Counted from the first letter of the stretch, positions 33,901-45,519 are shown. The stretch is 64,000 nucleotides of DNA from Lepraria neglecta (GCA_033220425.1 CM065650.1:3348001-3412000), one strand, 5' to 3'. The notes: generated by a model not told the origin, from the letters alone. Numbers and translations are program-made.

Positions 33901-35330
33901 GAGTAGTAGGGGCTGAATCCCTAGTTTAGTATAGATAAATTACGCTTCTTCTTCGTCGATAAAAGAGTAACCTATAGTATCTATATCTAGTAAAGCTGAA
34001 ACCGTATACTTCATTTTTTGACTAAATAGTATATAGGTAATTATAAGTAGAGACCTTATAAATAGATCTCGATTAAAGCTTAAAGAAGAAATTAATAATC
34101 CGCCGCTTAACGCGTCTTTATTAAGGGCTACTCGTTTTCTACTTTATTATTATCTAGACTATCCTCGTATTCCCCTTCTATAGTATCTATCTTATTTAGA
34201 CCTACCTTATAAGGCTTTATAATACGGGGTTTAGGGTAGTCGGATATAAAGTATCCGTCTTCTCTATAGTTATAGTACGAGCTATAAGGTATAAAGGGCG
34301 TGCGGGGTATAGGGACGGATTACGTATAGGGGGATATAGGTTTATTTTCACTATGCGGGGTATAGGGACGGGAGTCTTTTCCTCTAATAGGGGCTCGTAC
34401 TATAGGCTATAAGAGACCGGGAGTTAGCTAACGGGCAACTCTCGCAGTATAGACTTTGCTCGCCTGTTCGCGGTCTATAATAAGTACGGCTTATAAGTTA
34501 TCTACCTTCTATAGATATATCCTTAAGGGTTCTACGGAGGTAAAATCGGTAGGTATAGTAGTAAGGGCTTCCTTTAGATGGGGGTTAATCTTATCCTTTA
34601 ATCCGTCTATTATAGTTTTATCTTAGTAATCTAGGTAGCTAGTAAGTTTATAGAACTCTATATAGAATTTATTAAAGAGAGTATTACCTTAGTATAAGCG
34701 GGTATATTCTCGTTAATAACGATTTTCTTTATTAGGATTACCGAATAGGCTAGTAAGGAGGGTAATAACAGATTATATATTCTAGAAGTAGTCTAGGTCG
34801 CCTACGCGGTAAGATATAACCGTACCTTTCGCTTTACCTCTAGTTCGTCTAATTACGTATTTCGCTTACTCGAGGTCACTATAGAAATAGTCCGTATTTA
34901 TATCTAGCTTATCTTATATATCTTATATCTAACCCTCGAACTCGGGGTCTTTTCTATTAGTTAAGATCGGTAGATTAGGGTAACGTATACTCCTCTTACT
35001 AGCCTATAGTATTAAGGGGGTAGGAGTAACCTTACGGCTCCTCTCAGTGCGTAGGGTATTATTTAATTAGCTAATATTCCCTTCTAGTATATATACTCGG
35101 TCTTAGAGTATTATTATCTCCTCCTCTTAAGCGGCGAGCTTTACCTTAGCCTCCTTTCTCTAATATTAAGTATTATAGCCTATCTTTACTACCTTCTATC
35201 CTCGCTCGATTATTATATCCTACTTATCTAAGTAATATAGGGCCGTATCCCGCTTATATCTTAGCTTATTTAGTATCTTAAAAAACTCGAGGGGGGAGTA
35301 TTAAGCCTAGTACTATAACTAAGCTATACT
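33901..35330 (-). pseudogene. gag: element D Gag
   Basis: Minus-strand frame with capsid-like text NPNKENRY, REYTRLY, GNTLFNKFYIEFYKLTSYLD, DGLKDKINPHLKEALTTIP and DFTSVEPLRIYL between about 34750 and 34450. The zinc knuckle near 34226-34280 reads YNYREDGYFISDYPKP, that is CX2CX4HX4C with every Cys and His turned to Tyr. Upstream (35330-34900) the N-terminal part is only roughly readable (DINTDYFYSDLE, AKYVIRRTRGKAKG). Sequence and layout differ from the Gag of A/B/C. Stops TAG/TAA throughout. Confidence 0.6.
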
Positions 35331-35638
35331 AACTACTTCCTAAGTAGTCTTTGCCTCTTTAGCTCTACCTAGTATATCTACTAGTAGTACCGAAGTATAC
35401 TATATCTTTAATACCTTATCGATAATCTCCTTATATTTTAGCTAGTCCTCTATTAACTTAGGGATATATAGATTTACTATCCTAATATTTCTTCTTCTTC
35501 TCTTATATAGATTACTACCTACTCTTACTATACGATATATAGCTAAACCGTACTAGAAACTTACTTAGAGCGCGATTTACGGGCGAGAGCTTACTATATA
35601 TCTTATAGGTAGTTAAATTAGAACGCCGAGGGGGGGGG

Positions 35639-36110
35639 TGTTATAGGTTGGGTATTTTGGTATAGAGGAGTCTTTAGGTTACTTAGGGTTCTATACCGCC
35701 GTAGTTACTTTATTTCGACTTGTAGTTATAACTAGTACGAGCTTATAAGTAATTTAGAGCTTAGTTATAGTATTAGATAGCCAGTATAGAGCGAATTATA
35801 TAGGTATTAATTAACTAAGATAACTAAGCTAAAGGAGAAGAAGGAGTATATATACACGATATTTAGTATTGCTTCTAGTACCAAGCCACTACGCGGGCTG
35901 AGACGTACGTAGTCGTACTAAGAAGTACTATTAAGGCCTGCTATATATATAATAATTGAGGCTTGCGATACGATAGTGGCTGCTATATATACGCGCCCGC
36001 AATAGTAATAGCGAGAAGCTAAGCTATACTCTAATATCGTAGCGCTAGTAGGATATAGTTCCTAGAGCGTAGTAACGGTCCGCTAGCGAGGAGCCTATCT
36101 TATAGAGCGA
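35639..36110 (-). repeat. element D 5' LTR (inner edge only)
   Basis: On the plus strand the edge reads TGTTATAGGTTGGG after a run of nine Gs, i.e. an LTR ending CCTATAACA on the minus strand. There is no second copy to compare, so the outer edge is a guess. Within it, 36040-36115 holds a roughly 39-bp near-duplicate (GTAACGGTCCGCTAGCGAGG / GAACGGCCCGCTAACGGGGA). 35331-35638 holds the 5' leader of D and no separate gene. Confidence 0.4.
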
Positions 36111-36121
36111 GAACGGCCCGC

Positions 36122-36228
36122 TAACGGGGAGTATACCTTATAGTTCTAATTACTCTAACCTTTAAGGCTAAAGGCCCGGAGTAGGATATTATAGTAAGAC
36201 GACCGCGCCTTTTAGAGGAACTAGAAAT
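36122..36228 (+). pseudogene. gag: relic Gag of Gypsy family I, part 1
   Basis: Plus-strand frame reading LITLTFKAKGPE and IVRRPRLLEELEIE, with a possible start at 36140 (ATA for ATG). It runs in phase into 44185 once the 180-bp-LTR element and one TSD copy (GAAAT) are taken out. It is the N-terminal part of a Gag-like protein. Confidence 0.55.
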
Positions 36229-36408
36229 TGTCACGGCCTAATCTAGTAGTAGTAGAACGATGGCTATCAATGAGGTAATATGGATAAAATACTAATACTA
36301 AGGAAAGAAGGCCACATGGGCGCGCGCGAGGAATCTATATAGGCATGCGGCGGCAAGCCCCTGAGCTAGGCCCAATGAGATATGCGTATGTATGGCCAGC
36401 CCGTGACA
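36229..36408 (-). repeat. 180-bp LTR, left copy
   Basis: Starts TGTCACGGCC and ends CCCGTGACA, with 8-bp terminal inverted repeats. About 95% alike by eye to 44005-44184, differing by C/T and G/A changes. Confidence 0.9.
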
Positions 36409-36640
36409 TTACCCCCTCTCTAAATAGCGATGTCCGTAGCGCTATAGCAAGCCCCCTAGCAATAGTAATCCCTTCTATATTCCAACAAATGAAATAAAAT
36501 GCCTTTATAGTAGGCGCACTATATAGGTTACTCAGGCCGGGAGCGGATGATTATTCGATAGTCCTATCAAAAGGATCGAATATTGATATTGCCGCAGAGG
36601 GTAGGGTAGAGCGATAGGTAAAGAGGGCGGAGCGGAGCGG

Positions 36641-37064
36641 AGCTATAGATGTATAATGGTGCTGCTGAGGATGTAGCACCTGAAGGTAGATAGTTGCACT
36701 ATGTGTATGGTAGTGCAATAGTAGGCAATAGTTGGTAAAGCTGCTAAGGGTATAGTAGCTGAGGGCGGAGGGCGGAGCGGAGGCGGAGCTATAGATATAT
36801 AATGGTACTACTGAGGATGTAGCACCTAAAGGTAGATGGTTGCACTATATATATGGTAGTATAATAGTAGGTAATAGTTGGTGAAGCTGCTAAGGGTATA
36901 GTAGCTGAGGGCGAAGGGCGGAGCGGAGCTATAGATATATAATGGTACTACTGAGGATGTAGCACCTGAAGGTAGATAGTTGCACTATATATATAGTAGT
37001 ACAATGGTAGGCGATGGTTGGTAAAGCTACTAAGGGTGTAGTAGCTAAGGGCGGAGGGCGGAGC
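36641..37064. repeat. roughly 140-146-bp tandem repeat, three copies
   Basis: Units start at AGCTATAGAT positions 36641, 36787 and 36927 and contain GATGTAGCACCT, TTGCACTA and AGTAGCTGAGGGCG-type segments, joined by GGCGGAGCGGA runs. Further degenerate pieces continue to about 37200. The unit is GC-richer and holds more CA/TG than the neighbourhood. It fills most of the interior of the non-coding LTR element. No ORF was seen. Confidence 0.8.
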
Positions 37065-37356
37065 GGAGGCGGAATAGAGGCGGAGCTAGTTAGTAAGTCG
37101 ATGGCTCAGTTAAGAGGTCAACTTCCGGAGGAAGGTAGAAGTAGTTATTAAGCTATTAGGGATATAGTAGCTAAGGGCGAAGGGCGGAGCAGAGGCGGAG
37201 CTGGTAGTAGGAGGTAAGGATCAAATTCGGAAGGCGGCGGTTGGTGCTATAAAGCTATTGAGCTTCCGGCTTGATCGGTAGCAGGTTAAGGTATTAAGGT
37301 ATTAAGGGGCCTAGGGGTTGGTAGGTGCCCTTGGGGTGGTCCTGGCGGACCTGGTG

Positions 37357-37768
37357 TGTTAGAACCCTCGGTTCTAACAGGACTATCCTGTAGGACAAGA
37401 TACTATAGACAGGACTAGCAGCTGGAGCGATGAGCGCAACGAGCGCCGTGTGCTCATGGCGCTCAAGAATAATAAGCGCAATGAGCGCCGTGCGCTCATA
37501 ACGCTCATAGATTGCTTGGCAGGATTTCTTATATCTATATATACGGGGCTTCGCCCACTGTTTGGAACAGCGTGTTCAACTTGGTTAATCTTCCTGGTAC
37601 TCCTTGCACTATACTTTACTAGTTATCAATATAGAACGCATTAATTACCTACATACACGAAGACTACTATTCTACCTGAGTAACTCCTCTCCTACAGAAG
37701 CATAAGACATATACACCTATACCCGGTTATCGCACCGTTAGGTAAATGATCGGATATAGGTTATAATA
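37357..37768 (+). repeat. element F 5' LTR (412 bp)
   Basis: TGTTAGAACC start, end GTAATA (RIP form of GTAACA). U3 has two units around GAGCGCCGTG (about 37428-37505). TATATATA lies near 37537 with GTGTTCAAC after it. The PBS follows as TTGAATAC at 37771-37778. Confidence 0.93.
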
Positions 37769-37786
37769 CTTTGAATACCCTAAGGG

Positions 37787-39472
37787 ATAAGTTCTTTAAC
37801 AACTTCAGGCAGAAACCCTACCCTAAGCACCTTAACGGTTACTAGCTAGAGACGCTAAACCATAGACGAAGGATCTGGAAAAAGGATCAAGGTTATAGTA
37901 CTAGACCTGTACTATAGAGACAGGGATAAGCTTGAGCTGTAGCTTACACAAGTATAACTATACCTTCTATTCCAGGGAGACTTGCTCCTAGTAACTAGAT
38001 ATACTACCTTCGCTATATTATACCTATAAGGACGAGCCCAAAAGTAGGTCGAACCTTTCCTAAAGAAATATATAGAAGATGACGACGAAGACGGCGACGT
38101 TAAGTTATAGATAGAAAGTATGCCAAAGTTTATGGTTGAAATCCGCCGTATATTCAGACCTTTCAACGAGGTAAACGTAGTAATATGTATTATCTAATAT
38201 ATAAAGTAGAAGAAGTCAGCGTCAGAGTTTTCAACTTAGTTTCAAATATACGCTACTAAAACAGGCTAGGATAATAATACGCTAATAATAATATATTATT
38301 AAGGCCTTAAAGATAATATTAAAGATAAGCTTATAAGATTCGGAGGAGTAATTAATACTCTAGATAGACTTATAGAAAATGCGATTAAGATTAATAATAA
38401 GCTATTCGAATAATCTATAGAAAAGTAGTATGACGGAGGAGTTAGCGGAACCCGATATAAGGGATTCTTTTCGAAAATAAGGAATTACTAACAAGATTAC
38501 GGAGAATATAACACTTACTATAGTATAGTGCTAATAGAGATTAACTTTATTTAGATAGGAAAGAAGAAAGGAAACTTTAAAGGGAAAAAGCAGCACGGGG
38601 GAAAGAAAGTAATTACTTACTATAGCTATAGTAAACTGGGCTATATAGCTAGAGACTACAGGTCGAAGAATATAGTATACTAACTATAGATTAACATAAT
38701 AGAAGGAGGACCTCTAGATAATGAGGAAAACTCTGAAGAAATATAGCTACTCTATAATATAGAAGAATTAGATCAGGATTCGGAAGATAATACCTTCGAA
38801 TTAGAATTCAATAAAGAAGTATAGAGGTACTACTATAGGGATAGTAATAGATCTTAATAATACGAGACGGATCAGGAACAGCGGAAAGCTAGTCCGGAGA
38901 GACTAGTATCAACACCCGAACCTGGATCTACTATATCCTAAGTAGAAGGAAAATTACTAGAAATCAAAGAACCTTAATTGGACGAAGATAAATATAAACT
39001 CTTCGACGAAATCGAAAACAAAGTATAAGGTATATTAAATAAGTAATTATCTATAAAACCTAAATGGGACGAACCTATACGAGACTATCGATATAATAGG
39101 GAATATTAGTAATATAGCGAGATTCTATATACTGAGTATATATTACTTGATTATTTAGTATATAGAGGAGAGAGGGGCTATCTAGCGGAAGAATACACGG
39201 TACCCCTACTTAAGAGAGCTTACTATAGAGAAATATAGTAGTATAAGTATAAGGAAGATAGATACTAGTAGTATCTTATAAGTAAGAGGAAGTACTATTA
39301 CTTCCTATACTTTATAGAAAAGTGGGAGAAGGAAAGAAATAACTTACTTAAAGTCTTTAAGAGAGGAGCTTATAACTAGGTACTATAGTATAGCTGCCTA
39401 CACGACAAATACATCCCGTATAAAGGTATAAAGGAAGTATATAGCTTCCTACTATTATAGGGAAAAGAATAA
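37787..39472 (+). pseudogene. gag: element F Gag
   Basis: Starts at ATA 37787 (for ATG) and spans 562 codons to TAA 39470-39472, the same as A, B and H, with phase kept throughout. The zinc knuckle near 38615-38660 has all Cys and His positions as Tyr. Reads KFMVEIRRIFR and RLIENAIKINNKLF around 38130-38410. Heavily stopped at Gln and Trp codons. Confidence 0.85.
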
Positions 39473-39498
39473 TCTCTTATACTACGGGGAAGTATAAG
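39460..39498 (+). promoter_or_regulatory. element F -1 frameshift cassette
   Basis: G GGA AAA at 39460-39466, GAA TAA, then the hairpin CTTATACT ... AGTATAAG with loop ACGGGGA. RT (40678) is in the -1 frame relative to gag. Confidence 0.78.
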
Positions 39499-42400
39499 GA
39501 GATTAATACGTTATTCCCCAAATAACAATTATGTTCCGCCTAATACCATACTCATATTATTATACCAGTAAATATCGATAGATAGCGGACCGTAGCGATG
39601 ATAGATAGTAGAGCTACAGGAAATTTCATCTCAAGGAACTTAGTAGACTTAAGTAGCCTACTAACCCGAAAGAAGAAATTATCTTATAAGCTACGCCTGG
39701 CTAATAGGTTAGTATTCTTAATAGGAAAAGTAGAGGAGGAGACATACTCCCTACCAGTAATAATTTAGTAATACTACGAGGAGATTACATTTAATATAGT
39801 TAGGATAGCTACTTATAATATTATTTTGGGAATACCTTAGTTGAATAAATATAACCTAGAAATCAACTAGAAAATAAAAGTACTTAAATTCGGATGATCT
39901 GGAAATATTACTAGTATTAGACCTATTAGTTAATAGTAGATAATAATAGATAAGAGAAAGAACCGAAGACCAGTCGAAGTATATATTACTTTATTCTTAA
40001 ATAATAAGAGTGACTTCTAAGAGAGAAGGCTCGACTCCTTAGTTACTAGTAAGGGTTAGCGGGATACTAAAGAGAGAGCTATTAAAGGAAAAGACGAACC
40101 TTCTATAATCCCTCGGGAATATAAATAGTAGGTATACCTATTCAAGGAAGAGACGAGTGTAAAAGCGTTACCTAAGTACTAGCTATAGGATTATAAGATC
40201 GAACTCGAACCTAGCAGGGCGCCAATATTTGGACCTATCTATACATTATTAGAAAAGGAACTTACTATACTTCGCGGGTATATCGACGAGAACCTCAAGA
40301 AAGGATTTATTCGGGAATCTAAATTACTAGTAGGTTATCTAATCCTCTTCGCGCTGAAGAAGGACGGAAGCTTAAGACTATATATTAACTATCGAAAGTT
40401 GAACGATATTACCATCAAGAATCGTTACCCTTTACTAAATATCAGCGAGCTGCAGGATCGGCTTAGCAAGGCAAAGATATTCACGAAACTAGACCTTAGG
40501 GGCACATATAATCTAATCCGAATAAAAGAAGGCGAAGAATAGAAAACTGCCTTTCGGACTAGATATAGCTACTACAAGTACTTAGTAATACCGTTTGGAC
40601 TTACTAACGCACTAGCAACCTACCAAGTACTTATTAATAACGTCGTACAAGCACACTTAGATCGAACAGCGATAGCGTACCTCGACGATATCTTGATTTA
40701 CTCTGAGAACAAGGAAGAATATATCAAGTATATATAGGACGTTATCGAATGCCTATCGCAAGCGGGACTTCTCCTTAAACCGGAAAAGTACGAATTTTAT
40801 AGGGACTCTGTTAAGTTCCTAGGATTTATGGTTAGTATAAAAGGCATTAGTATAAGCCTAGAAAAGATTAAAGCTATAGCGGAATGGCCTATACTATAAG
40901 ACGTCAAAGTAGTATAAAGTTTCTTAGGATTCGCCAACTTTAATAGGAAGTTTATTAAAGGCTACTTAAAGAAAGTACTTCTACTTACAGATATTATAAA
41001 GAAAGATATTAGATTTATATAGGGACAAGAATAATAAAAGTCGTTTGACACGTTGAAAAAAGCATGTACAGATCTACCAGTACTCTATACCTTTCAAGCC
41101 AACAAACCGGCTTATATCGAAACAGACGCCTCGGATCTTGCAATTAGAGTATACCTTTATCAAATAAAGGACCAAAAGTAGTACCTAGTTACCTACTTTT
41201 CACAAAAAATATTAGTAGTAGAATAAAACTATGATATACACGATAAAGAACTACTTGCCATAGTATATATACTTTAAAATTAGAGAGTATACGCTAAAAG
41301 CTGCTCAGACTTAACTATCTTTATAGATTATAAGAATCTTCTTAATTTCACAACAACAAAAGAGTTAAACAGGAGACAAGTTAGATAGTTAGAACTACTC
41401 AGATAATACAAGTTCAAAATAACCTATACCCTAGGGAAAGATAATAGTCGGGTAGATACGCTTAGCAGGCGATTAGACCATATAGAAGAAAAGAACATTA
41501 CGGAACGACCAATCCTAAAACGAGAAACCGATAGATCATTGGTACCATACCGGGCATTGGCAATGACCCTTCGTATATCAGGACCTAATATAACTAATAG
41601 GATCGTAAAGGCCTATAATAACGATATATTCGCAATAAAGCTACGACAGAATCAACCGGATTTAGTATTACTCAGATATTAGGAAAAAACCTACTTACCT
41701 GATATATGTGTTAAAGAAGTGATCAGGGATTACCACGATAACCTACTACAAGGTTACCCTAGAGTATCCAAGATAATAGAACTCCTAGGACGAGGATACA
41801 CAGCGCCGAAGCTTCGGACGCGCGTTAAACAATATATTAAAGAATGTATTCAATACTAATAGAACAAGTCTACACGATACGCCAAGTACGGGCAAATTCA
41901 ATTTGCGCCTGTACTAGAGTTACTATAGGATGATATTATAATAGACTTTGTAGTCAAATTACTACCTTCGAAGGATCCAGCTATATAAGATACCTTCGAC
42001 TCAATTATAGTCATTGTGGATAAACTAACGAAGTATACGATTATAATACTATTCAAGGAGATATATAAAGTAGATTAGTTAGCCTTTATACTGCTCGATA
42101 AGCTAATAAGAGATTATAGTATACCTATATCAATAATATCCAATAGAGATAAGTTATTTACTTCTAATTACTGGAGAACGCTAATCGGAGCGATTAGAAC
42201 TAAACTTCGGATATTAACGGTGTACTATCTACAAACCGATAGATAGACGGAATATGCAAACCAAATAATAGAAGTATACTTAAGATATTATATGAACCTG
42301 AAATAAGATAACTAGGTTTTACTACTTCTAATGGTATAACTAGCGTATAATAATAAAAGATTAGATACGACAGGTCTAATACTATTCTTTACCAATTATA

Positions 42401-43037
42401 GAAAGAATATAAACACATTTCTATAAGCTAGAGACGGACCTAATATAGAAAAAGCCTTAGTTAAGGTAGAGGAGCTGAAGAATTTGTATAAAGATATATA
42501 AAGGATGATTAAAAGCTTAAATAATAAGTTAAGGGGATAAGTTAACTATAAAAGAAAGAATGTTCCTTAGCTTAAAGAGGGGGATAAAGTGTACCTCCTA
42601 ATAAAAAATATAAAGATAACGAGACCAAGCAAGAAACTAGATTATATTAAGGTCGGACTATTCTTGATTAACAAGATAAAGGGGGCTATTAACTATAAAC
42701 TCGAGCTTCTACCTGACGCTAAGGTATATCCGGTATTCTATATCTTACTTCTGGAGCTAGTAGACTCTAATATACTACTCTAAGAAACGTTTCATTACGA
42801 TATTAAGGAAGAAACAGAGTATAAGGTCGAGAGGATCCTAGATAGAAGAAATTAGTTCTATCTAGTTAAATAGAAAGGGTACGATAAGATAGAAAGTACC
42901 TAGGAACCTCTTAGGAACCTTGCGGGGAATTATAGGGAACGCCTATAAGAGTTTTATCGGAGATAAGAGAAGACCAGTTAAAACTCTTAGGGCCCTCTAG
43001 GCCGGGGGGAGGTTAAACTACTTAGAGCCGACGTTAA
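39460..43037 (+). pseudogene. pol: element F Pol (PR-RT-RH-INT-chromodomain)
   Basis: Protease AMIDSRATGNFIS near 39595-39635 (Gly to Arg). RT about 40180-40980 keeps the catalytic box YLDDILIYSENKEEY at 40678 fully intact, the only copy here to do so. RNase H near 41110-41470 (IETDASDLAIRVY). Integrase zinc region near 41725-41860 with core from about 41935. GPY/F with KITRPSKKLDYIKVGLFLI inside an open stretch 42589-42783. Chromodomain near 42810-42950 (VERILDRRN, YLVK, STWEPL partly as ST-EPL). The end near 43037 is approximate. Stops TAG/TAA. The intact RT box in an otherwise stopped frame is chance survival from RIP. Confidence 0.85.
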
Positions 43038-43437
43038 ATATTAAACCGTCAGGAGTATTAGAAGGAAGGTTCTTACCCTTCTCTAACTCCTTAATATTCT
43101 ATAATTTGCGCTTAACTAACTTTCTCTCTTTATCCTAAACTCGATCGAATTATAATTAAAGGCGTATAAGTTTCGCCTGCGTTTCTTTTATTTCCGACCA
43201 AGTATCGTCGCATACTTTCTTAATATAATATATCTCGTTAATAGATATAACTAGGTTATACTTCTTGCCTGTAGCAATATAGTTGGAATAACGGTCTAAA
43301 CGGATACCTACTAAGTATTACCTATTACCCTTCGTATAGAGAGTATAAGGATATATTATAAATCTGGATAATTTACTAGAGAGTTCTTTATAACGGACGA
43401 TAGGATCTTTAGAATAGATATTTCGACGAGGAGGTAT
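42911..43437 (-). pseudogene. element F antisense Zn2Cys6-like ORF
   Basis: Start ATG is ATA at 43435-43437. The first part is open (PRRNIYSKDPIVRYKELSSK then FIIYPYTLYTKGNR). All six Cys positions but none of the spacing is altered: Y, Y, Y, Y, Y, Y in place of C where readable (YPYTLYTKGNR, YLVG, LDRYSNY, GKKYNL). The stop TAA (42911-42913) is at the conserved site. Total length is 1 nt off a multiple of 3, so there is one small indel. Confidence 0.55.
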
Positions 43438-43450
43438 AAAGGATGGATAG

Positions 43451-43485
43451 TTTCTCGGGACGAGAAATCTAGAGGAGGGGGCTAG
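43451..43485 (+). other. element F 3' hairpin and polypurine tract
   Basis: TTTCTCG-GGA-CGAGAAA at 43451-43467, then AGAGGAGGGGGCTAG before the LTR. Confidence 0.75.
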
Positions 43486-43897
43486 TATTAGAACCCTCAG
43501 TTCTAACAGGACTGTCCTATAGGACAAGATACTATAGACAGGACTAGCAGCTGGAGCGATAAGCGCAACGAGCGCCGTACGCTTATAGCGCTTAAGAATA
43601 ATAAGCGCAATAAGCGCCGTGCGCTTATAACGCTTATAGATTACTTAGCAGGATTTCTTATATCTATATATACGGGGCTTCGCCCACTGTTTGGAACAGT
43701 GTATTCAACTTGGTTAATCTTCCTGGTACTCCTTGTACTATACTTTACTAGTTATTAATATAGAATATATTAATTACCTACATACACGAAGACTGCTATT
43801 CTACCTAAGTGACTCCTCTCCTATAGAAGCATAAGATATATACACCCATACCCGGTTATCGCACCGTTAGGTAAACGATCGGATGTGGGTCGTAACA
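43486..43897 (+). repeat. element F 3' LTR (412 bp)
   Basis: Same length as the 5' LTR, starts TATTAGAACC and ends CGTAACA. Confidence 0.93.
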
Positions 43898-44004
43898 TGG
43901 TAGTGTTATTAGGTATTAATACCGTGGTTGCTGCCGGCCAAATAGTAGCTGGTAGGATGTATATGAAGATATACCCCAGTGGCTTGTTTGGAGCATTAGT
44001 ATTA

Positions 44005-44184
44005 TGTCACGGCCTGATCTAGTAGTAGTAGAATGATGGCTATTAATAAGATAATATAGATAAAATACTAATACTAAGGAAAGAAGGCCACATGGGCGCG
44101 CGCGAGGAATCTATATAGGCATGCGGCGGCAAGCCCCTAAGCTAGGCCCAATGAGATATACGTATACATGGCCAGCCCGTGATA
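44005..44184 (-). repeat. 180-bp LTR, right copy
   Basis: TGTCACGGCC ... CCCGTGATA (last CA to TA by RIP). The outer flank is GAAAT, matching the left outer flank of 36229-36408. 43903-44004 is the short interior tail of this element, with no gene. Confidence 0.9.
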
Positions 44185-44470
44185 GAAATAGAGACTATAC
44201 GCCCCGATAACGCGCCGACAGCGGAGTCCTTAGGCTCGACCCTTTTATATCCGGTACTCTAGTAGAGGATTACCTAACTTAAGGCGGAAAACTAACGCTT
44301 ATTAGAAGAAAAACGCGTCTAGGAGTTAGAAGCTTAGAATATAGAACTTCGACTAGGAGCTAAAGCTAATTTAGAAGACTTTAATAGGCTTAGCGATAGC
44401 GAGATACTATTAGTCTTACTAGCGGTAAAGATAATACGCCCTAAAAAGATATAACTATATTATAGGAATA
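44185..44470 (+). pseudogene. gag: relic Gag of Gypsy family I, part 2
   Basis: In phase with 36228 after removal of the inserted element. Reads EIETIRPDNAPTAESLGSTL, then a coiled-coil-like stretch (LLEEKRV, ELEA, NIELRLGAKANLEDFNRLSD) and SEILLVLLAVKIIRPKKI. It is cut at 44470 by element G and resumes at 51119 in phase. Coiled coil followed by the capsid block in part 3 fits a Ty3/Gypsy Gag. RIP stops only. Confidence 0.6.
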
Positions 44471-44943
44471 TATTACGAACTACGTTACGTGCGGTAGTCG
44501 TAGTATAGATTGATTCTTACTAGGATGGGGGTACAATAGAGTAAGAGTATAAAGTAGGCTTCAAGTGATACTAAGCGGGTCTGGTATATAATCAGATAAT
44601 ATATATTCAGTGCCTAGCCTAAGAGATCTATCGTATATAGTAGATACTAGATAAAAACAGAAGTAAGTTGAGCACGATACTCCAAGTGGTAAGTAGTACT
44701 CCGTATATATAGATATACGAAAGTTCGCCAAGCCCTCCTTAAGCGTACTAATCGCACGGCGCTTATTGCGCTCATGATCCTTGAGCGTATTAAGCGCACT
44801 GCGCTTATAATACTCATCGCTTAGTATACCAAGCCTCAGAGTCTTATCCGAGTCGTATACTAATTCGTCCGACTCAGTGCCAAGCCCGTTCGACAACGTT
44901 CGGCAACTATACGTTCAAGATAGCACGGTTGTAGCTTGTAATA
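44471..44943 (-). repeat. element G 3' LTR (473 bp)
   Basis: Plus-strand edges TATTACGAAC and GCTTGTAATA (RIP forms of TGTTACGAAC and GCTTGTAACA). U3 (right part) carries GAGTCTTATCCGAGTCGTAT and TCGTCCGACTC motifs plus two GC-rich units around AGCGCACTGCGCTTAT and GCACGGCGCTTATTGCGCTC. Confidence 0.95.
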
Positions 44944-44978
44944 TTAGCTCCCTCTCCCAGATTTCTTGTCTCGAGAAA
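44944..44978 (-). other. element G polypurine tract and 3' hairpin
   Basis: On the minus strand TTTCTCG-AGA-CAAGAAA (plus-strand 44962-44978, one stem base mutated) precedes CTGGGAGAGGGAGCTAA against the LTR. Confidence 0.65.
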
Positions 44979-44991
44979 CCATCTATCCTTT

Positions 44992-45519
44992 ATATTACCC
45001 CGCTATACTAAACGTTCAAAGAAGCAAGCCGTCCGCCGAAAGGAGCTAGCTAGTAAGTTATCCGAGTTTATAATACAGCTATATTCTCGATACGTTGCCG
45101 GTGGCAAGTAGTATCTAGTAGGTACTAAATCCGATCGATACTCTAACTGCGTGGACGGTAGTAGGAAATGCGACCTTATAGTATCGGTCCTTGAGATACG
45201 TCGTATTGAAAAGCGGCGAAATGAAATACTATAGGAGCTATCCGATTCTATAGCAAAGCTCGGTTATCTCCAAAAATAGCTCGAGGCGGTAGAAGGTAAA
45301 AAGAAGCTAATAGTCGAACGTGAGCTATAGAATATTAGGGAATTGGAGGAGGACTAGCGTATCGCTCCTGCGTCTTCTAATAACCTAATGTTCAACGTCT
45401 CGTCCGAACGGTTCAATCTCCCCGGCGGGCTGGAAGCCCCCGAGAGCTTCGACTAGTCTTCTCTTATCTCTAATAGAACTCTTATAGACGTTCCCTATAG
45501 TTCCCTACAAGGTTCCTAA
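44992..45519 (+). pseudogene. element G antisense Zn2Cys6-like ORF
   Basis: On the plus strand because G is reversed. Start ATA (for ATG) at 44992, stop TAA 45517-45519, 175 codons. Text aligns residue by residue with B although the subfamilies differ: KRSKKQAVRRKELASKLSEF, then the Cys array as Y, Y, Y, Y, C, C with the same spacing (YSRYVAGGK, SDRYSNCVDGSRKCDLIVS), LEIRRIEKRRNEIL, a charged helix (LEAVEGKKKLIVEREL), and NNLMFNVSSERFNLPGGLEA, PESFD. Only about five RIP stops in 175 codons. Upstream the frame is open into RFLVSRNHLSF, as in the other copies. Confidence 0.65.

Larger units (their letters stand above)
17576..36110 (-). mobile_element. older Gypsy element D, truncated, carrying B and C
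   Basis: A minus-strand Gypsy element of a different family. Its Gag (33900-35330) and Pol (33560 down to 17576) are separated by insertions B and C. It lacks a left LTR: the integrase C-terminus breaks off at about 17575 beside the Plavaka region. The right end holds LTR-like sequence from 35639, but its outer edge is unresolved. Subtracting B, C and one TSD copy each leaves GTTAGGGAGGCGG (20360-20364, 27000-27002 and 27003-27007), joining the two halves. Confidence 0.65.
37357..43897 (+). mobile_element. Ty3/Gypsy chromovirus element F (full length)
   Basis: Two 412-bp LTRs. The TSD is TGGTG on the left (37352-37356) and TGGTA on the right (43898-43902), a single G to A difference that RIP explains. 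Subfamily shared with H (LTR starts TGTTAGAACCCTCGG). Inserted in the small non-coding LTR element. Confidence 0.93.
36229..44184 (-). mobile_element. small non-coding LTR element (TRIM/LARD-like) holding element F
   Basis: Two 180-bp LTRs, TGTCACGG...CCGTGACA, with the 5-bp TSD GAAAT outside (36224-36228 and 44185-44189). Without element F the interior is only about 1.05 kb and shows no coding capacity. Orientation is minus: the purine run GAGAGGGGGTAA on the minus strand abuts the LTR at 36409, as a polypurine tract should. It depends on another element for movement. It inserted into the family I Gag relic. Confidence 0.85.

Noticed and set aside
36229-36408. The 180-bp TGTCACGG...CCGTGACA repeats as two separate MITEs
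   Set aside because: Neither copy has its own TSD; the matching GAAAT lies only outside the pair, which makes them the two LTRs of one element.
44561-44896. 111-codon minus-strand ORF in the element G LTR (and 50731-51066)
   Set aside because: Both are the same LTR sequence, and the frame has no counterpart in other subfamilies' LTRs. It is treated as a chance frame.
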